Assembly (NCBI RefSeq): GCF_002835465.1
Contig: NZ_PIZM01000005.1
Span: 1 to 64,000, forward strand
Length of the DNA stretch: 64,000 nucleotides
Reading direction: 5' to 3'
DNA from: Psychromonas sp. psych-6C06
Lineage (GTDB): Bacteria > Pseudomonadota > Gammaproteobacteria > Enterobacterales > Psychromonadaceae
The translations under genes and the position numbers were made by a program. A model generated the notes under the pieces. That model was given only the letters and a program-made list of their open reading frames with translations, ran no database searches and had not been told where the DNA came from. How positions within the stretch are numbered: the first letter of the stretch is position 1; the number at the start of each line of letters is the position of its first letter. Positions 27,303-38,507 of the stretch are shown here, piece by piece.

Positions 27303-28466
27303 ATGAAAGATGATAAACAACTTAACACAGCTACACCTTACACAAATAATGTAGGTGTTTACCAGCACCCATACAAAGACGATGAAATTGATTTACGTGA
27401 GTTAATTAAGGTGATTTGGGATTATAAGTGGTTCACCGCTTTGATGTGTACCATTGCCATCATCGGCTCGGTTCTCTATGCGTTGAATGCGCAAGAGTGG
27501 TGGGTGTCAAAAGCCAAAGTTGTTGAGCCACAGTTAAATGATGTAGTGACATTGTACTCGCAGAGTAAGCAGGTAGGCGCTATTTTGAATGCTTCAAATA
27601 GTGGCACTAATCGAAATGAGATTAAAGAATTTTTGGGGCTTTTTGAGCCTGAAACTTTGTTTTCAATATTTACAGACTCTTTTAATTCATCATTAAATAA
27701 AAAGTTATTCTTAGTAAAGAATGAAACTTTTAACGAGTATTTAGCATCCAAAAACGTTGCGATCCCAACCGATGAGTTAACTGCAGAAAATCAATTAATT
27801 CGCGAAGCTTACCGTAAAGTTTTAAATGAATGGATGGCAAGCATTAGTGCTTCGCTTGATGCTAAATCGGGAGAGTTGACTCTCTCCTTTCGTAGTAATA
27901 CCAAATCATCCTCTGCAAAACTTTTGAATGATTATATCGATTTTGTTAGTAAAGATGTAAAAGAGAACCAGTTTGATAAATTCCTCATCTTTGTCGATTC
28001 ATCGAAGAAAGACTTAAGCGTATCTATTGATATTACTAAGAAAAGAGTAGAACAATCATTAGCGTTAATGTTAAAAAAGACAGAATATGCCTATCAAATT
28101 GCTTCACAGGCTGAGTTAGTGGATTATCAAACAAACCTTAATCCCAATAAAGAGCTGTTTGAGATAAATCTGGGTGAGAAAGCATTAAAAGCGAAAGTAG
28201 CTGTTTTAAAATCTATTACGGATTTGAGCTTAATCGATTCAAGTATTTCAGAGAAGCAGATCACTTTAGATTCATTAAATCAATTACAGTTTAGTGATGA
28301 GCGTTCTTTTTCACCTTTTCGCTATTTAGAAATTGTAGAGCCACCATTGGCGCGTGCTGCCCCTAAACGTGCTTTAATTGTTATTTTAGCGACGTTGTTA
28401 GCAGGAATGCTCTCTATTTTTATTGCACTGGTTCATTACTTTTTAACTAAAAAAGAGAATGATTAA
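27303..28466 (+). CDS. Wzz/FepE-type polysaccharide chain-length determinant
   Basis: A 387-residue inner-membrane protein of the Wzz family that sets the chain length of O antigen or a related polymer. An N-terminal cytoplasmic stretch ends in DEIDLRELIKVIWDYKWF, followed by helix 1 (about 45-65). A large helical periplasmic domain follows. The C-terminal PPLARAAPKRALIVILATLL and helix 2 with a short basic tail carry the Pro-rich Wzz signature. No other polysaccharide gene is beside it, so its substrate is unknown. It lies 64 bp behind tsaD and ends at a strong terminator. Confidence 0.88.
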   Translation: MKDDKQLNTATPYTNNVGVYQHPYKDDEIDLRELIKVIWDYKWFTALMCTIAIIGSVLYALNAQEWWVSKAKVVEPQLNDVVTLYSQSKQVGAILNASNSGTNRNEIKEFLGLFEPETLFSIFTDSFNSSLNKKLFLVKNETFNEYLASKNVAIPTDELTAENQLIREAYRKVLNEWMASISASLDAKSGELTLSFRSNTKSSSAKLLNDYIDFVSKDVKENQFDKFLIFVDSSKKDLSVSIDITKKRVEQSLALMLKKTEYAYQIASQAELVDYQTNLNPNKELFEINLGEKALKAKVAVLKSITDLSLIDSSISEKQITLDSLNQLQFSDERSFSPFRYLEIVEPPLARAAPKRALIVILATLLAGMLSIFIALVHYFLTKKEND

Positions 28467-28480
28467 CTCGATAGTTATTA

Positions 28481-28527
28481 CCCATAAAACAATAAACCCG
28501 CATTAAGCGGGTTTATTGTTTTATGGG
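28481..28527. terminator. Bidirectional terminator between the wzz-like gene and hemB
   Basis: A perfect palindrome of about 21 bp per arm (CCCATAAAACAATAAACCCG side and its complement) with a 5-nt loop. A and T runs inside the stem make it work on both strands, matching the two converging genes. Confidence 0.88.
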
Positions 28528-28537
28528 GGGAATTATT

Positions 28538-30348
<1,811 letters not shown>

Positions 30349-30373
30349 TTTGGGGGGTCCTAGGCGCTATAAA

Positions 30374-30403
30374 AAAGGGGTAAATAGTTAGACTATTTAC
30401 CCC
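30374..30403 (-). terminator. serA terminator
   Basis: AGGGGTAAATAGT pairs with ACTATTTACCCCT around a 3-nt loop; on the minus strand it ends in TTTTTT. It lies 19 bp behind serA and close to the tatD start. Confidence 0.9.
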
Positions 30404-30421
30404 TAATAAAAGCATGGGCGA

Positions 30422-31651
30422 TTAGTTAAGTAGACGCGCTCGAATGGTGCCTTCAATTTCTTTAAGTTTAAGCAGTGCAGAATCTGCATCTTCACTGTTT
30501 ACATCGATTACTACATAACCGATATTTTCATTCGTCTGAAGGTATTGCGCTGCAATGTTAATATTCCCCTCTGCAAAGGCAAGGTTGATCTTAGTTAAGA
30601 TACCTGGCTGATTGCGGTGAATATGTAATAGGCGACTTGCATTTGCGTGGCCTGGTAATGAAACTTCTGGGAAGTTTTTAGATGACAGTGTTGAGCCGTT
30701 ATCAGAGTATTTAACTAACTTGCCAGCAACTTCGTAACCAATGTTTTCCTGTGCTTCTTGGGTGCTCCCACCAACATGCGGTGTAAGGATAACATTATCA
30801 AACTTACGCAGTGGAGACTCAAACTCTTCATTGTTTGATTTTGGCTCTACAGGGAATACATCAATTGCCGCTCCAGAAAGTTTTTTGCTTTCAAGTGCAT
30901 CACATAGTGCTGGAATATCAACCACCGTTCCACGTGCTGCATTCATGAAGATCGCACCATCTTTCATTTGTGCAAACTCTTTTGCACCCATCATGTTTTT
31001 AGTTGAAGGTAACTCTGGTACATGAAGGCTAACTACATCTGATTGAGCTAACAGTTCTTCCATGCTTGCAATTTGAGTTGCATTACCTAGCGTTAATTTA
31101 TTTTCAATATCATAGAAATAAACACGGAAGCCTAAGTTTTCAGCCAGAATGCCGAATTGCGTACCGATATGACCGTAACCGATAATACCTAAGTTTTTGC
31201 CACGGGCTTCGTAAGAGCCTGTTGCTGATTTATCCCATTCACCACGGTGTGCTTTTGCATTACGCTCTGGTACGCCACGTAATAAAAGTAAAGCTTGGCC
31301 TAGTACTAACTCTGCTACACTTCGTGTATTTGAAAATGGTGCATTAAATACAGCGACACCTTTTGCTTGTGCTGCTTCTAAATCTACTTGGTTAGTCCCT
31401 ATACAGAAACATCCAATGCCAACAAGTTTTTCAGCTGCCGCTAATACTTTTGCATTTAAGTTTGAGCGACTACGAATACCTACAAAATGAACATCTTTAA
31501 TTTTCTCAATGAGATCTTCTTCGCTTAGGGATGTTTTGATGCTTTCAATGTTGGTGTAACCAGCTGCTGTGAAAGTATCGACTGAGCTTTGGTGTAAGCC
31601 TTCTAAAAGAAGGATTTTGATTTTATCTTTGTTGAGTGAAAATTGAGTCAT
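30422..31651 (-). CDS. serA: D-3-phosphoglycerate dehydrogenase
   Basis: First step of serine synthesis. The 409-residue protein starts MTQFSLNKDKIKILLLEGLH, with AIGCFCIGTNQVDL-like sequence near 85, the NAD site GIIGYGHIGTQFGILAE near 157 and a C-terminal ACT domain for serine feedback (HIHRNQPGILTKINLAFAEG). Length matches E. coli SerA (410). The start at 31651 has AAGGAA upstream; the frame opens 42 bases earlier with unconserved residues. It lies 277 bp behind rpiA on the same strand, with its own leader. Confidence 0.96.
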   Translation of the reverse strand: MTQFSLNKDKIKILLLEGLHQSSVDTFTAAGYTNIESIKTSLSEEDLIEKIKDVHFVGIRSRSNLNAKVLAAAEKLVGIGCFCIGTNQVDLEAAQAKGVAVFNAPFSNTRSVAELVLGQALLLLRGVPERNAKAHRGEWDKSATGSYEARGKNLGIIGYGHIGTQFGILAENLGFRVYFYDIENKLTLGNATQIASMEELLAQSDVVSLHVPELPSTKNMMGAKEFAQMKDGAIFMNAARGTVVDIPALCDALESKKLSGAAIDVFPVEPKSNNEEFESPLRKFDNVILTPHVGGSTQEAQENIGYEVAGKLVKYSDNGSTLSSKNFPEVSLPGHANASRLLHIHRNQPGILTKINLAFAEGNINIAAQYLQTNENIGYVVIDVNSEDADSALLKLKEIEGTIRARLLN

Positions 31652-31927
31652 TTCTAGTTCCTTGCTCTCTGTGTCGACAGAGTAAATAGACAAACAATAA
31701 TAATATAAAAAGTGGGTGAATAATTTTAGTGTGCTTAAAATAGCAAAAACAGTGGCAATTTAAAACGAATGTTGGTTTTTTCGTATAGAAAAAAATAGCA
31801 CTAGTTATGCCTTTTCTGATCAATAAAATGTGTCTTTAGAAAACATTCTTGTCGCCCCTATATTTCACTGAAATAAAGGGGTAACACATTAATTTTATTA
31901 ACACTTTGTTGATCTGGCACAAAACAT
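31652..31927 (-). other. Leader region between rpiA and serA
   Basis: A 276-bp gap. On the minus strand a stem CCCCTTTATTTCA / TGAAATATAGGGG (31855-31881) lies about 47 bp behind rpiA without a T run; it may be a weak terminator or an mRNA 3' structure. AT-rich DNA then leads to serA. No other signal was recognised. Confidence 0.35.
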
Positions 31928-32584
31928 TTATTGTAGTGTTTTAACACCATCTTCAGCGCCAACAAGTACAACATCAGCTGCACGGTTAGCAAATAAACCA
32001 TTAGTGACAACACCAACAATGGCATTAATTTGTGCTTCCAATTTCAGTGGCTCAGCAATTTGCATATTGTGTACGTCAAGAATGATATTGCCATTATCGG
32101 TAACAACACCCTCACGATAAACGGGATCTCCGCCTAGTTTCACTAATTCGCGTGCAACATAACTACGTGCCATTGGGATGACTTCAACCGGTAATGGGAA
32201 TTCACCTAATACATCAACATTTTTTGTGTCATCAACAATACAGATAAACTTATCAGCGACAGCTGCAACGATTTTTTCACGTGTTAGCGCTGCACCTCCA
32301 CCTTTAATCATGTGGTTATAAGAATTAATTTCATCTGCGCCATCGACATAAACGCTTAACTCAGAAACTGAATTAAGGTCAAATACTTCAATACCATACT
32401 CTTTGAGCTTTAATGTTGAGGCTTCAGAGCTTGAAACTGCACCTTCGATATCATTTTTCATTGTTGCTAATGCATCAATGAAATGGTTAACCGTTGAACC
32501 CGTACCAACGCCAACAATGCTATCTTGTTCTACGTATTCTAGGGCTGCATAAGCGGCTGCTTTTTTCTTGTCATCTTGAGTCAT
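31928..32584 (-). CDS. rpiA: Ribose-5-phosphate isomerase A
   Basis: Interconverts ribose 5-phosphate and ribulose 5-phosphate in the pentose phosphate pathway. The 218-residue protein shows [16 protein letters not shown] near 20-35, YVDGADEIN near 80, [20 protein letters not shown] near 93 and PVEVIPMA near 130. It has the normal family length. Gene order (5-FCL gene, rpiA, serA) matches E. coli. Confidence 0.96.
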   Translation of the reverse strand: MTQDDKKKAAAYAALEYVEQDSIVGVGTGSTVNHFIDALATMKNDIEGAVSSSEASTLKLKEYGIEVFDLNSVSELSVYVDGADEINSYNHMIKGGGAALTREKIVAAVADKFICIVDDTKNVDVLGEFPLPVEVIPMARSYVARELVKLGGDPVYREGVVTDNGNIILDVHNMQIAEPLKLEAQINAIVGVVTNGLFANRAADVVLVGAEDGVKTLQ

Positions 32585-32660
32585 GGGATTTTATCCTGAA
32601 GTGGGCGCTAAAAGTGCGCTGATTATAACGTGTAACCGCTAAATCAGCACATAAATTCTG

Positions 32661-33263
32661 CTATTTTTTTGCAATAAACAGGTGTCGTTTTGCAGGGGTA
32701 ATTATTTCTTGAAGCGGAATATCCCAAGACTCTATGGGTAATTGGTCGACATATTGGCAATCATGTGCGAGGCCAATAGGGTAAGGGCCAGTTTGTTGTT
32801 CAAACCAAGGTGCTAGTGTTCTATCGTAATAACCGCCTCCCATTCCAATGCGATTTCCTTGTTTATCAAAGGCGACTAAAGGGGTAAACAGGAGATCAAG
32901 TTCTTTGACAGGGCATATTTGTTGTTGGTTTAGTTTAGGCTCAATGATGCCATATTGGTTATTAGTCATCTCTGTTGTCGAAGTGTAATGCAAAAATAGA
33001 AGGTTCCCTTTGCTAAAAGGGTGAACAACAGGCAGGTAGACCTGTTTATTGTTTTTCCAGCACCAATCAATGAAAGAGCGAGTATCTATTTCACCATCAA
33101 AGGCGAGCGAAATCGCAATTCTACTTGCTTCTTTTACTTTTTCTAATTTCGTCAAACGTTGTAACAGAGCCTCAGATGCGGATAGCTGTTGCTCATTAGA
33201 TAATGCGCGTCTAGTAGCGCGAATTTGTTGGCGAATTAGATTGCGATTTTCCGTATTGTCCAT
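32661..33263 (-). CDS. ygfA: 5-formyltetrahydrofolate cyclo-ligase
   Basis: Returns 5-formyl-THF to the active folate pool using ATP. The 200-residue protein has RQQIRATRRALS at the N-terminus, SLAFDGEIDTRSF near 50 and the ATP/folate loop FDKQGNRIGMGGGYYDRTLA near 132. It sits directly downstream of the 6S RNA gene on the same strand, the enterobacterial ssrS-ygfA arrangement, so it may be read through from the ssrS promoter. Confidence 0.94.
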   Translation of the reverse strand: MDNTENRNLIRQQIRATRRALSNEQQLSASEALLQRLTKLEKVKEASRIAISLAFDGEIDTRSFIDWCWKNNKQVYLPVVHPFSKGNLLFLHYTSTTEMTNNQYGIIEPKLNQQQICPVKELDLLFTPLVAFDKQGNRIGMGGGYYDRTLAPWFEQQTGPYPIGLAHDCQYVDQLPIESWDIPLQEIITPAKRHLFIAKK

Positions 33264-33361
33264 ATTTTACACTTATTTAGAGAGAGCATAAAAGAGTAAC
33301 ATGGGATGACAATAGGAATGAAGGGGATTGTGTTGATAGAGCAGTTAAAAAATTGAAGTAA

Positions 33362-33546
33362 GTAACCCAAGGGTATCGTTATTGACTTTGACCTTGAACC
33401 CGAAGGTCAAGGTTGGTGTCTCAGTGTTTGCCGTAGGCTTCTCGATACGAGCCGAGCTTGCTCAATAGCATTCATGCCAAGTCACCGGGGTATTGCTTAT
33501 CGGCTCAGGGACTTAGTCAAGATTAGCGTATACCCGAGGGTTAAAA
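33362..33546 (-). ncRNA. ssrS: 6S RNA
   Basis: Found between zapA and the 5-FCL gene, the conserved location. On the minus strand the conserved blocks AGTCCCTGAGCCGATA (5' arm), GAGCAAGCTCGG, CGAGAAGCCTACGG and GGGTTCAAGG (3' arm) occur in E. coli order. A closing stem pairs AACCCTCGGGTAT at the 5' end with ATACCCTTGGGTT at the 3' end. The length of about 185 nt fits. 6S RNA mimics an open promoter and holds the sigma-70 polymerase in stationary phase. Ends are approximate. Confidence 0.92.
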
Positions 33547-33648
33547 TAACTGTACGCCTGTTTAATCGATTTTTAAAGTTTTTTTTAAAATAAAGGAAAT
33601 ATCTTGATTTGAGATTGAGCTGATTTTTATGAAAGTAATAATAACGTA

Positions 33649-33957
33649 TTAATTTTGTTCGTTATCTTCATCTTTGGGGCGCAGAGCTTGTTCAATCGAA
33701 TCTTGAAGTGTCTGAATGCGTTGGTTAAGCTCTAAGGTATATTGCTCATTCTTTATTTTCTCAACATTTAACTGATGGCAGTAGTTTAAAGCAGCCATGA
33801 CAATGAGTTGCTCATTACGGCGGCCAGGGGCGCTTTGTTTCATGCTTTTTAATTTTTCATTAAATTGCTTTACAGATTGCGCTAAATTTTCCTCTTCACC
33901 ATCTGGACAGCCCATTTTGTATTGCTGTCCTAAAATAGAGATATCAAGATGTGCCAT
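33649..33957 (-). CDS. zapA: Cell division protein ZapA
   Basis: Cross-links FtsZ filaments at the division site. The 102-residue protein begins MAHLDISILGQQYKMGCPDG and has the typical NEQLIVMAALNYCHQLNVEK followed by a C-terminal coiled coil (ELNQRIQTLQDSIEQAL). The ATG at 33957 is chosen over a TTG 6 bases upstream. It is divergent from ygfB and upstream of 6S RNA, as in E. coli. Confidence 0.93.
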   Translation of the reverse strand: MAHLDISILGQQYKMGCPDGEEENLAQSVKQFNEKLKSMKQSAPGRRNEQLIVMAALNYCHQLNVEKIKNEQYTLELNQRIQTLQDSIEQALRPKDEDNEQN

Positions 33958-34101
33958 AACCAACCCGTGTTAGAAAATAAGTAGAAAAAAATAGGCTTTA
34001 ATATAGCTAGCTAGGCAACAACTTTCAAGTAATTACTAGCGACAATAGCCTCGGAATAGTAGTATTCTGTGTATTGTTATTAAATATATAGAGTATTGCT
34101 G

Positions 34102-34671
34102 ATGAGTATCGAACCCATACCAAGTTTTGGTCAAATAACAGAAATTTTAGAAGACGCTGAGTTATTTACGACACCTTCGGAATTACACGGCATATTGTCA
34201 GGCTTTATTTGTGGCGGTATTAACTTAGACTCAAAAAGTTGGATGGCGCACCTAAACGACGTTATTAACGAAGGCATGGGGTTACCAAGTAAAGCAAAGA
34301 AATTAGCTAATAAACTTCATGCAGATGTCGTTAACCAAGTTACCGATGATGGTTTAGGTTACGTGTTATTACTGCCTGATGATGATAAACCTCTCGATGA
34401 TCGTTGCGATGCAATGTCACAGTGGGCACAAGGTTTTTTAGTCGGGTTTGGTATGGTACAACCCCGGTTAAATCAAGCATCACAAGAGGTTCAAGAATTA
34501 ATTAAAGATGTACGTGATATCTCACAGGTTAGTTTAGACTTTGAACAGGAAGATGAAGAGTCTGAAATTGCATACGCAGAAATTGTTGAATACCTGCGTA
34601 TTGGTGCGATGCTTTGCTTTAATCACTTCTCTCGTAAACCAGATGTACCGACTTCAAAAACAATTCATTAA
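34102..34671 (+). CDS. ygfB: UPF0149 family protein YgfB
   Basis: A 189-residue YgfB-family protein, helical, with the signature SELHGILSGFICGG near 26-40 and WAQGFLVGFG near 115. Its molecular role is not firmly known in general; in Pseudomonas it affects an antibiotic-response pathway. The ATG at 34102 is used; a TTG 6 bases earlier is less likely. It is followed at 23 bp by pepP and starts the ygfB-pepP-ubiH-ubiI operon found in enterobacteria. Confidence 0.92.
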   Translation: MSIEPIPSFGQITEILEDAELFTTPSELHGILSGFICGGINLDSKSWMAHLNDVINEGMGLPSKAKKLANKLHADVVNQVTDDGLGYVLLLPDDDKPLDDRCDAMSQWAQGFLVGFGMVQPRLNQASQEVQELIKDVRDISQVSLDFEQEDEESEIAYAEIVEYLRIGAMLCFNHFSRKPDVPTSKTIH

Positions 34672-34694
34672 ACAATTAAATAATAAGTGACGTT

Positions 34695-35999
34695 ATGAGC
34701 AATCTATTCCAACAGCGTAGAACACAATTTTTTAATATGATGCAGCCAAATAGCATGGCTATTTTCCCTGCAGCCCAAGAAACGGTTCGCAATAATGATT
34801 GTGAATATCCATTTCGTCAAAACAGCGATTTTTATTATTTAACTGGCTTTGCTGAACCCGATGCTATGTTGATGTTAATTAAAAGATCCGATAAACAATT
34901 AGCGATTTTGTTTAATCGTGAAAAAGATAAAGCGGCAGAAATCTGGCATGGCTATCGCTTAGGTCAAAGTGCGGCGGTGGCAAAGTTGATGTTTGATGAA
35001 GCTTATCAGATTGAGCAATTCGACCATCACTTAACTGCGTTATTAGATGGTATCGAGACTCTTTATTATCCGATGTTTAAATCGCCTGCTTTGGATAAAA
35101 GTATTGGTCTTGCGGTTAATCAATTGCGTGCAGATAAACGCAAAGGTTTCGTCGCACCGACGTATTACTCTGATTGCCTGCCGATTGTGCATGAAATGCG
35201 CTTGTTTAAATCAGAAGAGGAGGTTGCATTACTTGCTGAGGCCGCTGAAATTTCTGCTGCTGGCCATATTCGAGCGATGCAAACATGCCATTCTGGTATG
35301 TGGGAATATCAATTAGAAGGCGAAATAAAACACGAATTTGCATTGCAAGGAACAAGAGAAGTTGCTTATAACAGTATTGTTGCTGGTGGGAATAATGCTT
35401 GTATTTTACATTACACCAATAACGATAAGCAGTTACGCAGTGGCGAATTAGTATTGATAGATGCTGGCGCTGAATATCAAGGTTATGCAGGTGATATTAC
35501 GCGTACTTTTCCAGTTAATGGTAAGTTCAGCGAACATCAAGCGATATTATATCAACTAGTACTTGATATACAGGTTGCTGCTATCAACCAAGTGAAACCG
35601 GGTGTGGCAATGCTCGATATTAATAAAAAGGTCGTTGAAAAATTAGTTGATGGTTTGTTGGATCTCGGACTGATGAAGGGCGACCGTAATACCTTAATAG
35701 AAGATGAAAGCTATAAAGATTTCTATATGCATGGTATTGGCCATTATTTAGGGCTTGATGTGCATGATGTTGGTGACTACGGAACGCTTGAGTCGCCTCG
35801 TGTGCTTGAGGTCGGTATGGCGATTACGATTGAACCCGGTCTCTATGTGAGTGAAGATGCTGACGTTGATGATTGTTGGAAAGGTATTGGTATTCGCATC
35901 GAAGATGATTTAGTGGTTACCGCACATGGTGCTGACGTATTAAGTGCTGATGTTCCTAAAACTATCGGTGAGATAGAAGCGCTCATGGCGGATGCTTAG
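34695..35999 (+). CDS. pepP: Xaa-Pro aminopeptidase PepP
   Basis: Cytoplasmic metallopeptidase that removes N-terminal residues before proline. The 434-residue protein has the N-terminal creatinase-like domain (QNSDFYYLTGFAEPDAML) and a pita-bread catalytic domain with metal ligands in LVLIDAGAEYQGYAGDITRT near 253, HGIGHYLGLDVHD near 348, TIEPGLY near 378 and GIGIRIEDDLVVT near 400. Its end overlaps the start of ubiH by 8 nt. Confidence 0.96.
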   Translation: MSNLFQQRRTQFFNMMQPNSMAIFPAAQETVRNNDCEYPFRQNSDFYYLTGFAEPDAMLMLIKRSDKQLAILFNREKDKAAEIWHGYRLGQSAAVAKLMFDEAYQIEQFDHHLTALLDGIETLYYPMFKSPALDKSIGLAVNQLRADKRKGFVAPTYYSDCLPIVHEMRLFKSEEEVALLAEAAEISAAGHIRAMQTCHSGMWEYQLEGEIKHEFALQGTREVAYNSIVAGGNNACILHYTNNDKQLRSGELVLIDAGAEYQGYAGDITRTFPVNGKFSEHQAILYQLVLDIQVAAINQVKPGVAMLDINKKVVEKLVDGLLDLGLMKGDRNTLIEDESYKDFYMHGIGHYLGLDVHDVGDYGTLESPRVLEVGMAITIEPGLYVSEDADVDDCWKGIGIRIEDDLVVTAHGADVLSADVPKTIGEIEALMADA

Positions 36000-37224
36000 C
36001 CATATGGTCGATCCAAAAAAAGAGCAAACAGATATTGTTATTGTTGGCGCTGGAATGGTTGGCTGTTTGTTAGCACTTAGTATTATTAAAAAATCGCCAA
36101 ACGTCAGCGTTCTTTTAATTGACGATAATGATGAAAAAACTGAAAAGGGCACTCATCCGGGATTTGATGCTCGAAGTATTGCGCTGAGTGCAGGAAGTTG
36201 TCAATTATTAGCTGAACTAGGAATATGGTCTTCGTTACATCCCAATGCGCAACCCATTGATGATATTCATATCTCTGATCGAGGCCATCTTGGCATTGTT
36301 GAGTTAGAAAACAAAGCTTCACCAGAGGCTTTTGGTTATGTGGTTGAGTTACAGAATGTAGGGGCGGTTTTACAGCAACAGCTTTCACTTTACCCGCAAA
36401 TTAAACGTTATTATAACAGTGTCTTAATGAGCGTTGAAAAACAACAACAAGCCGTTATTTGTAGGTTGCAAGATAAACGAATAATAGAAGCAAAGCTGTG
36501 CGTTGCTGCCGATGGTGCTAATAGCCAAACAAATCAATTGTTGTCGATTATTAATAAGTCATTCGATTATGAATGCGCAGCCATCATTGCTAATGTGCGA
36601 TGTAATAAAGCACACCATAACCGTGCCTTTGAACGCTTTACCGAGGCTGGCCCCTTAGCTCTTTTACCTTTATCTGATAATCGTTATTCTCTCGTGTGGT
36701 CGGTAAAAAATGATGAGCTTGATGAGATTATGGCGTTAGATGAGTCTGCTTTTGTGAAAAAGTTACAGCAAGCGTTTGGCTATCGTGCAGGCTTATTTAT
36801 GCAGGCAGGCAAACGTGACAGTTATCCTTTGAAATTGATTAAAGCGGATAAACCAATCACACATCGCGCTGTCGCTATTGGCAATGCCGCACATTGTTTG
36901 CATCCTGTTATGGGGCAGGGCTTTAACCTTGGTTTGCGCGATTTAACGACGCTTGCAATGGTCATTTCAGAGAGTGAAGTTATTGATAGTATTGGCAGTT
37001 ACTCAATGTTGAATCGTTACTGGCAGGCGCGTCAGAAAGATCATCATCGTACTATTGATATGACCGACTCCATGGTGCGATTTTTTAGCAATACAAGTGG
37101 CGCATTTGTGGTTGGGCGAACTCTTGCATTGCAGGCTATTTCACTGTTTCCAACGTTGGGTGAACCGATTGTGAAACAAGCCAAGGGGCAATTTACTCTA
37201 TTTAAACAAGAAGAAAACTCATGA
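35992..37224 (+). CDS. ubiH: FAD-dependent ubiquinone hydroxylase UbiH
   Basis: Ring hydroxylase of ubiquinone synthesis (C1 hydroxylation). The 410-residue flavoprotein has IVIVGAGMVGCLLALSI near 15, DGANSQTN near 170 and AVAIGNAAHCLHPVMGQGFN (then LGLRDL) near 286, the three motifs of the UbiH/COQ6 family. The ATG at 35992 overlaps pepP; a second ATG at 36004 is possible. It is the third gene of the operon and overlaps ubiI by 4 nt. Confidence 0.92.
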   Translation: MLSHMVDPKKEQTDIVIVGAGMVGCLLALSIIKKSPNVSVLLIDDNDEKTEKGTHPGFDARSIALSAGSCQLLAELGIWSSLHPNAQPIDDIHISDRGHLGIVELENKASPEAFGYVVELQNVGAVLQQQLSLYPQIKRYYNSVLMSVEKQQQAVICRLQDKRIIEAKLCVAADGANSQTNQLLSIINKSFDYECAAIIANVRCNKAHHNRAFERFTEAGPLALLPLSDNRYSLVWSVKNDELDEIMALDESAFVKKLQQAFGYRAGLFMQAGKRDSYPLKLIKADKPITHRAVAIGNAAHCLHPVMGQGFNLGLRDLTTLAMVISESEVIDSIGSYSMLNRYWQARQKDHHRTIDMTDSMVRFFSNTSGAFVVGRTLALQAISLFPTLGEPIVKQAKGQFTLFKQEENS

Positions 37225-38426
37225 TGTTATCCTATGATCTTGTCATTGTTGGCGGTGGTATGGTCGGCCTGACCTTAGCAGCTTCATTATCGAAAAGTAA
37301 CCTAAATGTCGCCATTATTGAAAACAATGAAGTGACTCCTCTCAATGATACTGTTACCGCACGAGTGAGTGCAATCAGTGCCGCTAGTCGTACTATATTT
37401 GAAAAAACAGGTGCGTGGACACATATCGATAATCAAAAAATTACTCCCTACAACAGTATGTTTGTGTGGGAAAAAGACAGTTTTGGAAAAATATCTTTTG
37501 ATGCACAACAGGTCGATGCGAGTGAGCTTGGCTATATTATTGAAAATGAGCGCCTACAACATGCGCTATTAAGCGTGGTAAAGCTACAAGATAATGTCAC
37601 CTTTTATATGCCTGATAAATTAACCAATGTCGCAGTCGGTGATGGCGAAGCATGGCTAACCCTTGATAGTGGCAAAAATATCACCGCTAAGCTGGTGGTT
37701 GGTGCCGATGGAGCCAATTCATGGTTGCGCAATAAAGCTGATATTCCATTAACCCATTGGGATTATAATCATCATGCTTTAGTTGCGACTATCAAAACCG
37801 ATTTACCACATCAACATTGCGCAAGACAGGTTTTTACGCCAGATGGCCCATTAGCTTTTTTACCACTCTTTGAAGATAATTTATGTTCAATCGTTTGGTC
37901 GGTGGGGCCAGAAAAAGCACAGCAGCTACAATCGTTAGATCAGTCTGAGTTTAATAAACAATTAACCCGCACCTTTGACAACCGTTTAGGCTTTTGTGCC
38001 TTGCAGGGCGAGCGACATAGTTTCCCGTTAAAGATGCGTTATGCACGCGATTTTGCAAAACACCGTATCGCTTTAATTGGCGATGCAGCCCACACCATTC
38101 ATCCGTTAGCAGGCCAAGGCGTTAACCTTGGGTTATTAGATGCAGTTAGTCTAGCGCAATGTATTATTGAAAATATTGAAGCGGAAAAAGATATCGGCTT
38201 GTATACGAATCTACGTCAATTTGAGCGTTGGCGTAAAACCGAGGCAGCGCAAATGGTTGCATCAATGGAGCTATTAAAACAGTTATTCCACGGCGATAAC
38301 CCTGTGCAAAAAACGGTGCGCGATTTGGCGCTGTTACTGACAGATAATGTTAGCCCGTTAAAAAAACAGTTTATCAAACAAGCAATGGGCTTAAGTGGTG
38401 AGTTACCGACTATGTTACAGCCTTAA
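37221..38426 (+). CDS. ubiI: FAD-dependent ubiquinone hydroxylase UbiI (VisC)
   Basis: The paralogous C5 hydroxylase of ubiquinone synthesis, 401 residues. It shows LVIVGGGMVGLTLAASLS near 6, GADGANSWLR near 160 and IALIGDAAHTIHPLAGQGVN (then LGLLDA) near 280. Position right after ubiH supports the assignment to UbiI rather than UbiF. The ATG at 37221 overlaps the ubiH stop; a second ATG follows directly. Confidence 0.92.
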   Translation: MMLSYDLVIVGGGMVGLTLAASLSKSNLNVAIIENNEVTPLNDTVTARVSAISAASRTIFEKTGAWTHIDNQKITPYNSMFVWEKDSFGKISFDAQQVDASELGYIIENERLQHALLSVVKLQDNVTFYMPDKLTNVAVGDGEAWLTLDSGKNITAKLVVGADGANSWLRNKADIPLTHWDYNHHALVATIKTDLPHQHCARQVFTPDGPLAFLPLFEDNLCSIVWSVGPEKAQQLQSLDQSEFNKQLTRTFDNRLGFCALQGERHSFPLKMRYARDFAKHRIALIGDAAHTIHPLAGQGVNLGLLDAVSLAQCIIENIEAEKDIGLYTNLRQFERWRKTEAAQMVASMELLKQLFHGDNPVQKTVRDLALLLTDNVSPLKKQFIKQAMGLSGELPTMLQP

Positions 38427-38507
38427 ATAAAGCTATTTTGAACCATTAATAAAACAGTGTATATTACGCCAACTTAGAAAAATTATTTAAAAAGAAGAGA
38501 TTAAATT

